64,000 bases of DNA from Scrofimicrobium sp. R131 (GCF_040256745.1 NZ_CP138335.1:434001-498000); one strand, 5' to 3'; shown: positions 19,952-30,566, counted from the first letter of the stretch. Made by a program: numbers and translations. Notes: generated by a model from the sequence alone, not told the origin.

Positions 19952-20644
19952 GTGGCCAAATCAAACGTCCTGGCCGCTACTTTGCTGGCGGGGGGAATCA
20001 TTAGCGAGGCGGTGGGTCGAACTCACCGCCAGGTACGCCAACACCGTAAAGCCTGGGAGGCGCAGAACTTCCGCACCCTCAACCAGCTGAAGAAAGACGA
20101 TTTCCTGCTGGTGGCTCTCGGTGACTCTGCCACCCAGGGGGTAGGGGCAGCGCGGATCGACCAGTCCTACGTGGCCAGGTTGGCGCAGATGATTCCCGGG
20201 TCGGTCCGGGTGGTCAACCTGTCGATTTCCGGGGCCACCATCGAGACGATCCTGGCGGCCCAACTGCCTCAGCTGCGCGGATTGGAGCTGAAACCGGACC
20301 TGGTGGTCGCTAACATCGGGGGCAACGACGTGGGAGCTCCGCACATCACCCCGGAGCTGTTCTCCGCCTACGCCAAGCGGATGGCGCGTGAGCTTCCCGG
20401 GCCCGCCCTGGTGGGAAACATCCCCAGTTTTTCATTCCTCCCCCGGGAGCAACTGGCCGCAGAGTTGTCCGCGATACTGGACGAGCAGATGAGCGCTGCC
20501 GGACACGTTCCCGTTGACTTGCGCCGACTCTCGCAGCAGTATTCCACCTGGGAGTATCTGACCAGGTATCACGCTCCGGACCTGTTTCATCCTAATGCGC
20601 GGGCCTACGCGGCCTGGGCGCTTGAGTTCGGGTCGCACCTCTAG
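19952..20644 (+). CDS. SGNH/GDSL-family hydrolase
   Basis: A 230-residue esterase/lipase-type hydrolase. The catalytic Ser block is ALGDSATQG (about 54-62), the Gly block is SISGATIE, block III is VANIGGNDVG and the catalytic Asp-His block is APDLFHPNARAYA. An N-terminal hydrophobic stretch (VLAATLLAGGIISEAVG) may be a signal anchor. The GTG at 19952 follows the galK stop by 2 bases; the long upstream frame is a shadow of galK. The substrate is unknown. Confidence 0.85.
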   Translation: MAKSNVLAATLLAGGIISEAVGRTHRQVRQHRKAWEAQNFRTLNQLKKDDFLLVALGDSATQGVGAARIDQSYVARLAQMIPGSVRVVNLSISGATIETILAAQLPQLRGLELKPDLVVANIGGNDVGAPHITPELFSAYAKRMARELPGPALVGNIPSFSFLPREQLAAELSAILDEQMSAAGHVPVDLRRLSQQYSTWEYLTRYHAPDLFHPNARAYAAWALEFGSHL

Positions 20645-20653
20645 AAGGAAAGC

Positions 20654-21253
20654 ATGTCGGAATCGATCAAGTTGATTGTGGGCCTGGGAAATCCAGGAGC
20701 TGAGTACGCTAACACGCGGCACAATGTCGGGGTAATGACAGTTGAGCTGCTGGCCGAGCGTCTCGGGGTTAGTTTGCGTTCACATTCCAGTCGGACCCGG
20801 ACTGCGTCCGGCCGGTTGGGGGTGCTGCCCGGTGGTGCCCCCGGACCTCAGGTGCACCTGGCTGTCTCCACCTCGTACATGAACGTTTCTGGCGGGCCAA
20901 TCGGCCGCCTGGCCGACTTCCTGCGGATCGCCCCGACGGAGATTCTGGTGGTGCACGATGACCTGGACCTGCCCGCACACCAGCTTCGATTGAAGCGCGG
21001 CGGAGGCGAGGGCGGACACAACGGGCTGAAGAGTTTGAGCGCTCACCTGGGAACCAAAGACTATGCCCGGCTGCGAGTTGGGATTGGTCGGCCTCCCGGA
21101 CGGCAGGATCCCGCCTCGTTTGTCCTGACTCCGATCCCGACGTCTGAGCGGCCCGAATGGGACGTGACGATCCAGTTGGCGGCGGATGTGGCCGAAGAAA
21201 CTGTGCTGCGCGGCCTGGTAGCTGCCCAGCAAGACCTACACGCCCGCTCATGA
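20654..21253 (+). CDS. pth: Peptidyl-tRNA hydrolase
   Basis: Pth releases peptides from peptidyl-tRNAs that drop off ribosomes. The 199-residue product has IVGLGNPGAEYANTRHNVG (catalytic His), STSYMNVSGGPI, VHDDLDLPAHQLRLKRGG and GGEGGHNGLKSL. AGAAGGAAAG precedes the ATG. Its TGA overlaps the mfd ATG. A pth-mfd pairing is common in actinobacteria. Confidence 0.96.
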   Translation: MSESIKLIVGLGNPGAEYANTRHNVGVMTVELLAERLGVSLRSHSSRTRTASGRLGVLPGGAPGPQVHLAVSTSYMNVSGGPIGRLADFLRIAPTEILVVHDDLDLPAHQLRLKRGGGEGGHNGLKSLSAHLGTKDYARLRVGIGRPPGRQDPASFVLTPIPTSERPEWDVTIQLAADVAEETVLRGLVAAQQDLHARS

Positions 21254-24200
21254 GTCAGCTGCGCGGCCTGCTGCCGCTTTTAGCCCGGGATGAAGCCGTT
21301 GAGGCGGTCACGCCCTATCTGTGGGAACCCGGTCACGGCACGGTGGTGTGCCCGGTGGGGGTGCGGCCTGCATTGGTAGCACACGCACTGTCGAACCGGT
21401 CCGGGACCGCGCCGGTGGTGGTGGTAACTGCCACCGGCCGCGAAGCCGAGCAGATGGCCCGCGCCATCAGTTGCTGGGGGCCGGAGGCCACTGTGTTTCC
21501 GTCCTGGGAGACCCTGCCGCACGAACGTCTTTCTCCTCAGTTGGACACCATGGCTCGGCGGGTGGCAGTCCTGCGTCGCCTGGCCCACCCGGAACCGAAC
21601 CACCCCCAGGCCGGACCGATCCAAGTTCTGGTCGTGCCGATTCGCGCCCTGCTGCAGCCCATCATTGGCGGACTGGGGGATCTGCGTCCGGTCCAAGCTC
21701 GTCCAGGCGACTTCATCGATCGCGACACGCTGGTCCACGAGTTGGTCCAACTTGGCTACGAGCCCAGCGACCAGGTGCGGGGGCGCGGCCAAGTTAGCGT
21801 TCACGGCGGAATCGTCGACGTGTTTCCGCCCGCCGGGGACCACCCGGTCCGGTTGGAGTTCTTTGGTGATGAGATCGAGGAGATCCGCTGGTTCTCGCTG
21901 GATGACCAGCGGAGTTTGGGCGCGGCAGAGACCGGTCTGTGGGCCCCTCCCGCACGCGAACTGCTGCTGACCGATGCGGTCAAAGAAAAGGCCCGGGCAG
22001 CGCAAATCCCGGGAGCGGCAGACCTGTTGGAGCTGGCGACCGAGGGCATCTACAGTCCAGGAATCGAGTCGCTGGCCCCCCTGCTGGTCGAGCGGATGGA
22101 CTCACTGGTTGATCTGTTGCCAGTGGGAACCCTTCTGTTCATGTCCGAGCCGGAGCGAATCCAGGCCCGGGCCGCCGACCTTGTCACCACTTCGCAGGAG
22201 TTCCTGCACGCCTCGTGGGGTGCGGCTGCTGCCGGTGGGGCCATTCCGCTGGGCGCCCAGAGCGCGTCGCTGCTCAGCCTCGATGAGGTCTGGGGGGCCC
22301 GGAAGTCTGCCTCGTGGTGGAAACTGACCGCTCTGCCCGGGCCCGAACTGGCCGACCAACTGGCCGAGCAGCTCGCTCAACGGGAACCGGCTGGGGCCGA
22401 CCAGACTCCCGCCGACCCGCCCGCCGCGGCCGTGGTCGCCTCCCCGCGTCTGGCCATGATTGGGGCGCGAGAAGTCCGCCCTTATCGGGGTGACTTTGCC
22501 CGTGCCACCTCGGATCTGGGTCAACTGGAACGCGCCGGCTGGAACCTGGTGGTGACCACCCCCGGTTCCGGCTCCGCCCGCCGCCTCGTCCAGGTGCTGG
22601 CTGAGGGCGACGTGGCCGCCCGCCTCGACCCGGAGCTGACCGAACTGCCCTCCCCGGGCCTCGTCCACGTGACCGCGGCAGAGGCTGGGGCCGGCTTCGT
22701 GCTTTCCGCCCAAGAGCTGGCGATCCTCACCGAGCAGGACCTGACCGGGGGACGCAGCGGCGGTTCGACCCGCGACATGCGGAAGATGCCGGCGCGGCGA
22801 AAGAAAGGGCTGGACCCGCTCGCGCTCCGGCCCGGAGATTTCGTGGTCCACGAGCACCACGGGGTGGGTCGATTCCTGGAAATGGTCTCTCGCACCACCG
22901 GCTCGGGTGAACAGCAGGTGACCCGCGACTACCTGGTGCTCGAGTACGCTTCCTCCCGCCGCGGTGGGCCCAGGGATACGCTCTACGTGCCCACCACCTC
23001 GCTGGATTTGGTCTCCAAATACTCGGGATCGGACGAGCCGAAGCTCTCGCGGATGGGCGGCGCCGACTGGGCAAAAACTAAGCAGAAAGCGCAGAAGGCG
23101 GTTCAGGAAATCGCGGCCGAATTGGTGCGCCTGTACGCGGCCCGCCAGACCGCGGGTGGGTTTGCCTTCAGCCCGGACACGCCCTGGCAGCGCGAACTAG
23201 AGGACGCCTTCCCCTTCCAGGAGACTCCCGACCAGCTGTTGACCATGGACGAGGTGAAGGCGGACATGGAGAAGCCGGTACCCATGGACCGGCTGCTCAC
23301 CGGCGACGTCGGCTACGGGAAAACTGAGATCGCGGTTCGGGCCGCGTTCAAGGCTATTCAGGACTCCAAGCAGGTGGCGGTGCTGGTGCCCACCACCCTG
23401 CTGGTGCAGCAGCACTACGACACGTTCCGGGAGCGCTACGCCGGGTTCCCGGTCAACATCGCCCAACTGTCGCGGTTTTCGTCTCCGGCTGAAGCCGATC
23501 GGGTGCGGGCGGGCCTGCTCGACGGCAGCGTCGACCTGGTGATTGGGACGCATTCGCTGCTGACCGGGTCGGTCCGGTTCAAGGATCTGGGGCTGGTCAT
23601 CATCGACGAGGAGCAGCGATTTGGGGTCGAGCATAAGGAGACACTGAAGGCGCTGCGCACCGACGTGGACGTGCTCGCAATGTCGGCCACGCCGATCCCC
23701 CGGACGCTGGAAATGGCGGTGGCTGGGATCCGAGAGATGTCGGTGCTGCAGACCCCGCCGGAGGAGCGCCAGCCGGTGCTCACCTTCGTCGGAGCCTACT
23801 CTTCCGCTCAGGTGGCTGCGGCGATCCGGCGGGAACTGCTGCGCGACGGGCAGGTGTTCTTTATCCACAACCGGGTCGAGTCGATCTCCTCGGTGGCGGC
23901 GGGACTGGCAGAGCTGGTGCCGGAGGCGCGGATCCGGGTGGCGCACGGCCAACTCGGCGAACACCAGCTGGAACAGGTGATCGTCGACTTCTGGAACCAT
24001 GAGTTTGACGTCCTAGTTTGCACAACGATCGTCGAAACCGGGCTGGACATCTCGAACGCGAACACGCTGATTGTGGACCGCGCGGACACGTTTGGACTGT
24101 CACAACTTCACCAGTTGCGGGGAAGGGTGGGCCGTGGGCGCGAACGAGCCTACGCCTACTTCTTCTACCCGCCGGGCAAAACCCTGACCGAGACGGCGCT

Positions 24201-24900
24201 GGAGCGGCTCCGGACCATCGCCGCCAACGCCGACCTGGGCTCCGGACTGGCGGTGGCGCAAAAAGACCTGGAGATTCGCGGGGCCGGCAACCTGCTGGGC
24301 GGAGCCCAATCCGGCCACATCGAGGGGGTCGGCTTTGACCTGTACGTCAGGATGGTCTCGGACGCGGTCGCCCAGTATCGGGGGGAGAAGCCGGTTGAAA
24401 CGACGGAAGTTCGACTGGACCTGGCGGTGGATGCACACCTGCCCGAGGAGTACATCCCCGGTGAGAGCGCTCGCCTGGAGGTGTATGCCAAGATCGCGGC
24501 CGTCAACGATCCGGGGGCGATGCGGGAGCTGCGGGACGAACTGGCGGACCGGTACGGGCCGCTGCCCGCCCCGGTGGAGCGCCTGTTCCTGTTAGCGCGG
24601 CTTCGGTCGATGCTCCGCCAGCTGGGGGTGGACGAGGCGGTGACACAGGGCAACTATCTCCGCCTCGGCCCGGTGGAACTGATGGACTCAACCGCGCTCC
24701 GGCTCAAGCGCCTCTACCCCGGCTCCGTGATCAAGCCGGCTACCCGCCAACTGCTGGTGCCCCTCGGCGGGCGCCGCCACCACGGAGAGGAGCCACTGGT
24801 GGACGAGGCGCTGGTAACTTGGGTGGAGGATCTCCTGCGCAAGGTCCTTGTACCCAACCGGCGTGTGGCATTGGCCCGCGCCGCCAAACAGGGCGGGTGA
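21250..24900 (+). CDS. mfd: Transcription-repair coupling factor
   Basis: Mfd removes RNA polymerase stalled at DNA damage and recruits UvrA. The 1216-residue protein has an N-terminal UvrB-like module (FPSWETLPHERLSPQ, EFFGDEIEEIRWFS), the RNAP-interaction segment (VHEHHGVGRFLEM), a Walker A LLTGDVGYGKTEIA, DEEQRF as Walker B, the motif SATPIPRTLEMA, the TRG-like RGRVGRGRERAYAYF region and a C-terminal regulatory domain. The ATG at 21250 overlaps the pth stop; an upstream frame extension is a shadow of pth. Confidence 0.96.
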   Translation: MSQLRGLLPLLARDEAVEAVTPYLWEPGHGTVVCPVGVRPALVAHALSNRSGTAPVVVVTATGREAEQMARAISCWGPEATVFPSWETLPHERLSPQLDTMARRVAVLRRLAHPEPNHPQAGPIQVLVVPIRALLQPIIGGLGDLRPVQARPGDFIDRDTLVHELVQLGYEPSDQVRGRGQVSVHGGIVDVFPPAGDHPVRLEFFGDEIEEIRWFSLDDQRSLGAAETGLWAPPARELLLTDAVKEKARAAQIPGAADLLELATEGIYSPGIESLAPLLVERMDSLVDLLPVGTLLFMSEPERIQARAADLVTTSQEFLHASWGAAAAGGAIPLGAQSASLLSLDEVWGARKSASWWKLTALPGPELADQLAEQLAQREPAGADQTPADPPAAAVVASPRLAMIGAREVRPYRGDFARATSDLGQLERAGWNLVVTTPGSGSARRLVQVLAEGDVAARLDPELTELPSPGLVHVTAAEAGAGFVLSAQELAILTEQDLTGGRSGGSTRDMRKMPARRKKGLDPLALRPGDFVVHEHHGVGRFLEMVSRTTGSGEQQVTRDYLVLEYASSRRGGPRDTLYVPTTSLDLVSKYSGSDEPKLSRMGGADWAKTKQKAQKAVQEIAAELVRLYAARQTAGGFAFSPDTPWQRELEDAFPFQETPDQLLTMDEVKADMEKPVPMDRLLTGDVGYGKTEIAVRAAFKAIQDSKQVAVLVPTTLLVQQHYDTFRERYAGFPVNIAQLSRFSSPAEADRVRAGLLDGSVDLVIGTHSLLTGSVRFKDLGLVIIDEEQRFGVEHKETLKALRTDVDVLAMSATPIPRTLEMAVAGIREMSVLQTPPEERQPVLTFVGAYSSAQVAAAIRRELLRDGQVFFIHNRVESISSVAAGLAELVPEARIRVAHGQLGEHQLEQVIVDFWNHEFDVLVCTTIVETGLDISNANTLIVDRADTFGLSQLHQLRGRVGRGRERAYAYFFYPPGKTLTETALERLRTIAANADLGSGLAVAQKDLEIRGAGNLLGGAQSGHIEGVGFDLYVRMVSDAVAQYRGEKPVETTEVRLDLAVDAHLPEEYIPGESARLEVYAKIAAVNDPGAMRELRDELADRYGPLPAPVERLFLLARLRSMLRQLGVDEAVTQGNYLRLGPVELMDSTALRLKRLYPGSVIKPATRQLLVPLGGRRHHGEEPLVDEALVTWVEDLLRKVLVPNRRVALARAAKQGG

Positions 24901-24902
24901 GA

Positions 24903-24918
24903 GGCGCAAAATGGCGCC
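24903..24918 (+). terminator. Short inverted repeat after mfd
   Basis: GGCGC-aaaatg-GCGCC lies 2 bp after the mfd stop. The stem is short and without a U-tract, so this is a weak terminator candidate. Confidence 0.3.
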
Positions 24919-24993
24919 TGTGCGCAGTTGGGGAGGTTCGTCGTTAGGCGAGCATTTGCAGTAGAATGATCAGGGCTGAACAAGGAGGACCTA

Positions 24994-26869
<1,876 letters not shown>

Positions 26870-26883
26870 GTTCTAGCATTATT

Positions 26884-26919
26884 GCGGCGAGGTCCCGGTT
26901 CATGCCGGGGTCTCGCCGC
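26884..26919 (+). terminator. Terminator of eno
   Basis: GCGGCGAG..CCCGG, loop ttcat, CCGGG..CTCGCCGC: a long GC stem beginning 14 bp after the eno stop, followed by TTTGCTG. Confidence 0.75.
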
Positions 26920-27010
26920 TTTGCTGTCTGCGGGGTGGGGTTGTCTCCGGGCCCGCGCGTGGACGGGCGGCCGGGAGGGTGTGGGACGTGGGTTGCGGGA
27001 CTCAGATGCG

Positions 27011-27100
27011 GTCAGTCGCGGTCAGTCGCGGTCAGTCGCGGTCAGTCGCGGTCGGTTGCGGTCGGTTGCGGTCGGTTGCGGCCAGTCGTGGTCGGATGTG
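27011..27100 (+). repeat. 10-bp tandem repeat at the 3' end of a TetR gene
   Basis: Nine head-to-tail 10-bp units: four of GTCAGTCGCG, three of GTCGGTTGCG and two diverged. The array encodes the last residues of the TetR gene and its stop (27022-27024) and runs past it. The unit is not a multiple of three, so copy changes shift the frame of the tail. Confidence 0.9.
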
Positions 27101-27675
27101 GGAGGCGCCGAGGCGACCAGGGGCAGGAACGCGGTCTCGACAATTTCGATGATGGTTTCGTCGGGGACGGGTTGCAGGTTCATTAGCAACTCGTGGCGGA
27201 GCAGGTCCACCGGGAGAGTAGCCACGCGGGCGGGCGGAAGCTGGTTTAGTTCACCGCGTTCCAGTGCGCGCTGCAGGATGGTTTCCATCGCGTGTCCGCG
27301 ATCCCCGAGCAGCCGGTTTCGAAGCTCCGCCGGGGTGGTGCTCATGTCGTCAAAGTAGGCACCGAGAATGGTGCTGAACAGGGCCGCAATGTGGGTGCCG
27401 AATCGGTTGGCTGCCCGCAGCAGCTCAATCACATCCGAGCCGAGCGCGCCCGTGTCCGGCACTGCTCGCGGTGTTCCAAGTCCCCAGTGAGCCAGGACTG
27501 CAACCAGGAGTGATTCGCGGTCGGGCCAGCGCCGGTACACAGCCGCTTTGCCGGTCTTGGCCCGGTTAGCCACCGCTTCAAAGGTGAAGCCCGCATATCC
27601 GTGTTCGCTTAGCTGCGCCCACCCAGCTTCAAGGATGGCCTCTTCCAGTTCACTGCCGCGCCGTCTTTTCGTCAC
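27022..27675 (-). CDS. TetR-family repressor of the adjacent exporter
   Basis: A 217-residue regulator, with TetR HTH residues FTFEAVANRAKTGKAAVYRRWPDRESLL at about 29-56 (long motif at those positions) and an AcrR-like C-terminal domain. It diverges from an MFS drug-exporter gene with a clear shared operator between them, so it most likely represses the exporter until a toxic ligand binds. The GTG start follows a TAAAGT box by 6 nt (leaderless). The final residues, PQPTATDRNRPRLTATDRD, come from a 10-bp tandem repeat and are probably not structural. Confidence 0.88.
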   Translation of the reverse strand: MTKRRRGSELEEAILEAGWAQLSEHGYAGFTFEAVANRAKTGKAAVYRRWPDRESLLVAVLAHWGLGTPRAVPDTGALGSDVIELLRAANRFGTHIAALFSTILGAYFDDMSTTPAELRNRLLGDRGHAMETILQRALERGELNQLPPARVATLPVDLLRHELLMNLQPVPDETIIEIVETAFLPLVASAPPTSDHDWPQPTATDRNRPRLTATDRD

Positions 27676-27681
27676 CCTCTC

Positions 27682-27687
27682 ACTTTA
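27682..27687 (-). promoter_or_regulatory. -10 box of the TetR gene (leaderless)
   Basis: On the minus strand TAAAGT is followed by six bases and the GTG start at 27675. Confidence 0.5.
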
Positions 27688-27717
27688 CCTTGGGCACAAC
27701 TCACATAGTGCTCGCTT

Positions 27718-27763
27718 GCGTTCACTAATTTCGAGGCCTAACCTAGTGAACGCATACGTTCTC
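27718..27763. promoter_or_regulatory. TetR operator region between the repressor and exporter genes
   Basis: GCGTTCACTA (27718-27727) and TAGTGAACGC (27744-27753) form a perfect 10-bp inverted repeat with a 16-bp spacer. GAACG-CATA-CGTTC overlaps the right arm (27748-27761). Repeated GTTC/GAAC half-sites fit a TetR-type operator controlling both divergent genes. Confidence 0.65.
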
Positions 27764-27776
27764 TAAGGGGGTTGTC

Positions 27777-29222
27777 GTGAAACGTTCGGCGCTAACATCA
27801 GGCTCCAAGCCGTCGACTACTTTGATGCTCTTGGCGCTGATCGTCGGGGCCATCGCCGCCATCCTGGACACAACCATTGTGGCGATAGGAATGCGCACGC
27901 TCACAGTGGAACTACGGGCGCCGTTAACTACGATCCAGTGGGTCTCCACCGGCTACCTGCTCTCGCTGGCGGCTACTATTCCGTTTGTCGGATGGGCGCA
28001 GGCTCGTATCGGGGGCAAGCGTCTCTGGCTACTCGCCTTGGGATTGTTCGTCCTGGGCTCTGCTCTCTGCGGAATTGCTTGGAATGCCCAGGCGCTGATT
28101 GGGTTTCGCCTGCTGCAGGGGATAGGCGGGGGCATCATGTTGCCCCTGATGCAGACGCTGGCGATGCAGCACGTTCCCGCGGAGCGCAGAGCCCGGGTCA
28201 TGGCTGCGGTTAGCCTGCCGGCGGCGGTCGGGCCGATCCTCGGACCGGTCTTGGGAGGGATGGTGCTCAACTGGTTTAGCTGGCGTTGGATGTTCCTGAT
28301 CAACGTGCCCATCGGGGTGGTGGGACTAGTGTTGGCTGCCCTGTTCCTAGTGGATGATCGCGCTAACCTCCCGGAGAACCCTGGCCGCCTCGACCTGGTG
28401 GGAGCGGTCTTGCTGACCCCGGCGCTGGCGGGTCTCCTGTTTGGCCTCTCCAATACTCACAACCCGGGTGGGTTTGCTCGGCCGGATGTGCTGGTGCCGG
28501 GAGTGCTTGGCCTAGTCCTGCTGGTGGCGTTTGCTTGGTGGGCGCGCCTACGGTCGGACCGAGCACTGGTTGATGTCAGCCTCCTGAAGGTCCCTACCGT
28601 CCGATCCTCGACCATCACCCTGACCTTTCTCGGAGTGGCGCTCTTCGCTGGAACCTTCCTGCTGCCGCTCTACTTTCAGTCGGTCCGAGGCTATTCGGTG
28701 CTGGCCGCTGGGGTGTTGCTGATTCCCCAGGGGGTGGGGACGCTGCTGTCGCGGGTCGTGGCCGGGCACCTAGTGGAGCGTCTCGGAGCCCGACTGGTGG
28801 CAGTAGCCGGCTTCCTGGTGATCGCGGCCGCCACGATTCCATTCGCCTGGTCTGGAACCGACACCAACCTCTGGCTGCTAGGGGTGGTCCTATTTGTCCG
28901 GGGTCTGGGCTTGGGAGTGGTCTTCATTCCGGTAATGGCCGCTGCCTACCTGGACATCGGCCGTGAGCAGATGCCTCAGGCGTCTGCCATCACCCGGATT
29001 GTCCAACAACTCGGCGGCGCATTTGGGACCGCCCTGGTCGCAGTAGTCCTGACCGGAGTTATGACGGTGAAAGATTCTGGGGCCGGCTTCGCCGCTGCTT
29101 TCTGGGTGACCATTGGCGCCACGTTGTTAGCTGCCCTGCCGGCACTACTGCTGCCGGGCCGGACCCGGCCGGAGCCGGTGCGCGAAGATCGCCAGCAGCA
29201 CTTACGGTCAGCTGTGAAGTAG
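27777..29222 (+). CDS. MFS drug exporter, DHA2 (EmrB/QacA) type
   Basis: A 481-residue proton-coupled exporter with about 14 membrane segments. The DHA2 motifs are present: motif D1 near LDTTIVAIGMRTL, motif A-like WAQARIGGKRLWL, motif B FRLLQGIGGGIMLP, and motif C-like LPAAVGPILGPVLGG. It faces a TetR repressor across a shared operator, a typical inducible efflux pair. The GTG start has AAGGGGG upstream. The pair separates eno from the ftsB-like gene, which are usually adjacent, suggesting later insertion. Confidence 0.9.
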   Translation: MKRSALTSGSKPSTTLMLLALIVGAIAAILDTTIVAIGMRTLTVELRAPLTTIQWVSTGYLLSLAATIPFVGWAQARIGGKRLWLLALGLFVLGSALCGIAWNAQALIGFRLLQGIGGGIMLPLMQTLAMQHVPAERRARVMAAVSLPAAVGPILGPVLGGMVLNWFSWRWMFLINVPIGVVGLVLAALFLVDDRANLPENPGRLDLVGAVLLTPALAGLLFGLSNTHNPGGFARPDVLVPGVLGLVLLVAFAWWARLRSDRALVDVSLLKVPTVRSSTITLTFLGVALFAGTFLLPLYFQSVRGYSVLAAGVLLIPQGVGTLLSRVVAGHLVERLGARLVAVAGFLVIAAATIPFAWSGTDTNLWLLGVVLFVRGLGLGVVFIPVMAAAYLDIGREQMPQASAITRIVQQLGGAFGTALVAVVLTGVMTVKDSGAGFAAAFWVTIGATLLAALPALLLPGRTRPEPVREDRQQHLRSAVK

Positions 29223-29274
29223 GTGAAAAACGGCCTCCACCGGGCGCGTTGAGTCAGAGTTCAGGGCCGGATGA

Positions 29275-29970
29275 GTGAAGATAGGCAACGTGGGGAGAAA
29301 CGGCGAGCAGAAGCAGCAGCACCGACTGGGCGCAAAAGACCGACCAGTCGGCACTGGTCCTGCCCGCCCCCGGGTCCCGGCCCAGCCGGTCGCCAAAAAA
29401 CCGAGCCGACCGCTGCCGGGTGACACGCGCTCACCGACCCGAAAAGGAACTTCGCGTCCCGCTCGTGAGTCCAAACCCAAGACCCCAACCCCGCGCGGTC
29501 CCCAGCAGGGCAATCGCCTGAGTATCGGGGGTCTGAATATTTCCGTGCGCCTGCTAGCAGTCACCCTGATGCTCGGAATTGTGGCGATGGTGCTGGTCCC
29601 GAACCTGCTGCAGTGGAGCGATCAACGCCGCGAGTATCGGGCGGCGGTGGCTCAGACTGAAGCTGCGCAGCAGAAGTTGGAGAAGCTGCAGGCCGAACTG
29701 GACAACTGGTCGGACCCGAACCATATCTCCGCTCAGGCTCGGGCCCGCCTCGGATATGTCGACCCGGGTGAGACTCAATTTGCCGTGGTAGATGCCCCGC
29801 AGGAGGCCGCTCAAAGCCCTGACGAGGCCGAAGCTCTTGAATGGCCCCCTAAACCGTGGAATATTCAGCTTCAAGAAGCGTTACTTGAAGTAGATGACCC
29901 TCCGGCAGTGAAAGAGGCGGCCAATGTGCCCACTGTTCCTCTTTCCACCGAAGACGACACCGACGAATAG
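29275..29970 (+). CDS. FtsB/DivIC-family cell-division (septum formation initiator) protein
   Basis: A 231-residue single-pass membrane protein. Residues 1-80 are a basic Pro/Arg-rich cytoplasmic tail, followed by one membrane helix (LLAVTLMLGIVAMVLV, about 90-105), a coiled coil (QTEAAQQKLEKLQAELDNW) and the short conserved SAQARARLGYVDPGE. Such proteins link FtsL/FtsQ in the divisome. The start is uncertain: the GTG at 29275 overlaps an ATG at 29271 that opens another frame (MSEDRQRGEKRRAEAAAP, ending at 29423). A dyad-element copy lies inside the tail-coding part. The gene is followed by DUF501 and ppx, the usual actinobacterial order. Confidence 0.8.
   Translation: MKIGNVGRNGEQKQQHRLGAKDRPVGTGPARPRVPAQPVAKKPSRPLPGDTRSPTRKGTSRPARESKPKTPTPRGPQQGNRLSIGGLNISVRLLAVTLMLGIVAMVLVPNLLQWSDQRREYRAAVAQTEAAQQKLEKLQAELDNWSDPNHISAQARARLGYVDPGETQFAVVDAPQEAAQSPDEAEALEWPPKPWNIQLQEALLEVDDPPAVKEAANVPTVPLSTEDDTDE
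29324..29349 (-). repeat. 26-bp dyad element, copy 3 (inside a gene)
   Basis: GACTGGGCG, 8 bp, CGACCAGTC on the plus strand, the reverse orientation of the common form. It lies within the N-terminal coding part of the FtsB-like gene. Confidence 0.75.
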
Positions 29971-29991
29971 ACCATTGAAAGGCGGGACGCC

Positions 29992-30516
29992 ATGGATTTT
30001 TCTCTGCTCGGACCGACGGCGGGACCCGCAACTGACGAAGATCTGACCACTCTTGAGCACCAGTTAGGGCGTGTGCCCCGCGGAGTGGTTGGGGTGGCTG
30101 CTCGGTGTGTGTGCGGCCGGCCGCTCGTTGTCATCACCAAGCCTCGCCTAGACGACGGCACCCCGTTCCCCACCACTTTCTACTTGACTTCCCCGGAGCT
30201 GACGAAGGCCTGCTCGCGGATGGAAGCGGACCTGGAAATGGACGAGTTCAATGATCGCTTGGCGGAGGACCACTCATTCCAGGCCACCTACCGCAGGGCC
30301 CACGAAGATTACTTGCAGCGCCGAGCGGTTCTGGGCGAGGTGGCAGAAATATCTGGGATCTCTGCCGGCGGAATGCCGATGCGTGTGAAATGTCTCCACG
30401 CGGTGGTCGGGCATTCGTTGGCGGCGGGACCCGGAGTCAATCCGATTGGTGATGAAGCGCTGGAGCGAATTTCTGCCCGCGGATGGTGGTCAGCTGAGAC
30501 CTGCACTTGCCACTAG
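29992..30516 (+). CDS. DUF501 family protein
   Basis: A 174-residue protein with the DUF501 hallmarks: GRVPRGVVGVAARCVCGRPLVV, the FPTTFYLTSPEL segment, FQATYRRAHEDYLQRR and MRVKCLHAVVGHSLA followed by the PIGDEAL motif. Conserved Cys and His residues suggest metal binding. The function is unknown, but the gene sits between the ftsB-like gene and ppx in most actinobacteria. AAAGGCGGG precedes the ATG, 22 bp after the ftsB-like stop. Confidence 0.85.
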   Translation: MDFSLLGPTAGPATDEDLTTLEHQLGRVPRGVVGVAARCVCGRPLVVITKPRLDDGTPFPTTFYLTSPELTKACSRMEADLEMDEFNDRLAEDHSFQATYRRAHEDYLQRRAVLGEVAEISGISAGGMPMRVKCLHAVVGHSLAAGPGVNPIGDEALERISARGWWSAETCTCH

Positions 30517-30522
30517 CAGATC

Positions 30523-30548
30523 GAGTGGTCGGGAATGTGCGACCAGTC
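30523..30548. repeat. 26-bp dyad element, copy 4
   Basis: GAGTGGTCG, 8 bp, CGACCAGTC. It lies between the DUF501 stop and the ppx promoter; the -10 box starts 12 bp downstream. Confidence 0.85.
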
Positions 30549-30560
30549 GGCAGATGCGTC

Positions 30561-30566
30561 TAGCAT
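30561..30566 (+). promoter_or_regulatory. -10 box of ppx (leaderless)
   Basis: TAGCAT is followed by exactly six bases and the GTG at 30573. No Shine-Dalgarno sequence is seen. A dyad element occupies the position where a -35 would be. Confidence 0.55.

Noticed and set aside
27011-27100. CRISPR-like array
   Set aside because: The 10-bp units are directly adjacent with no unique spacers.
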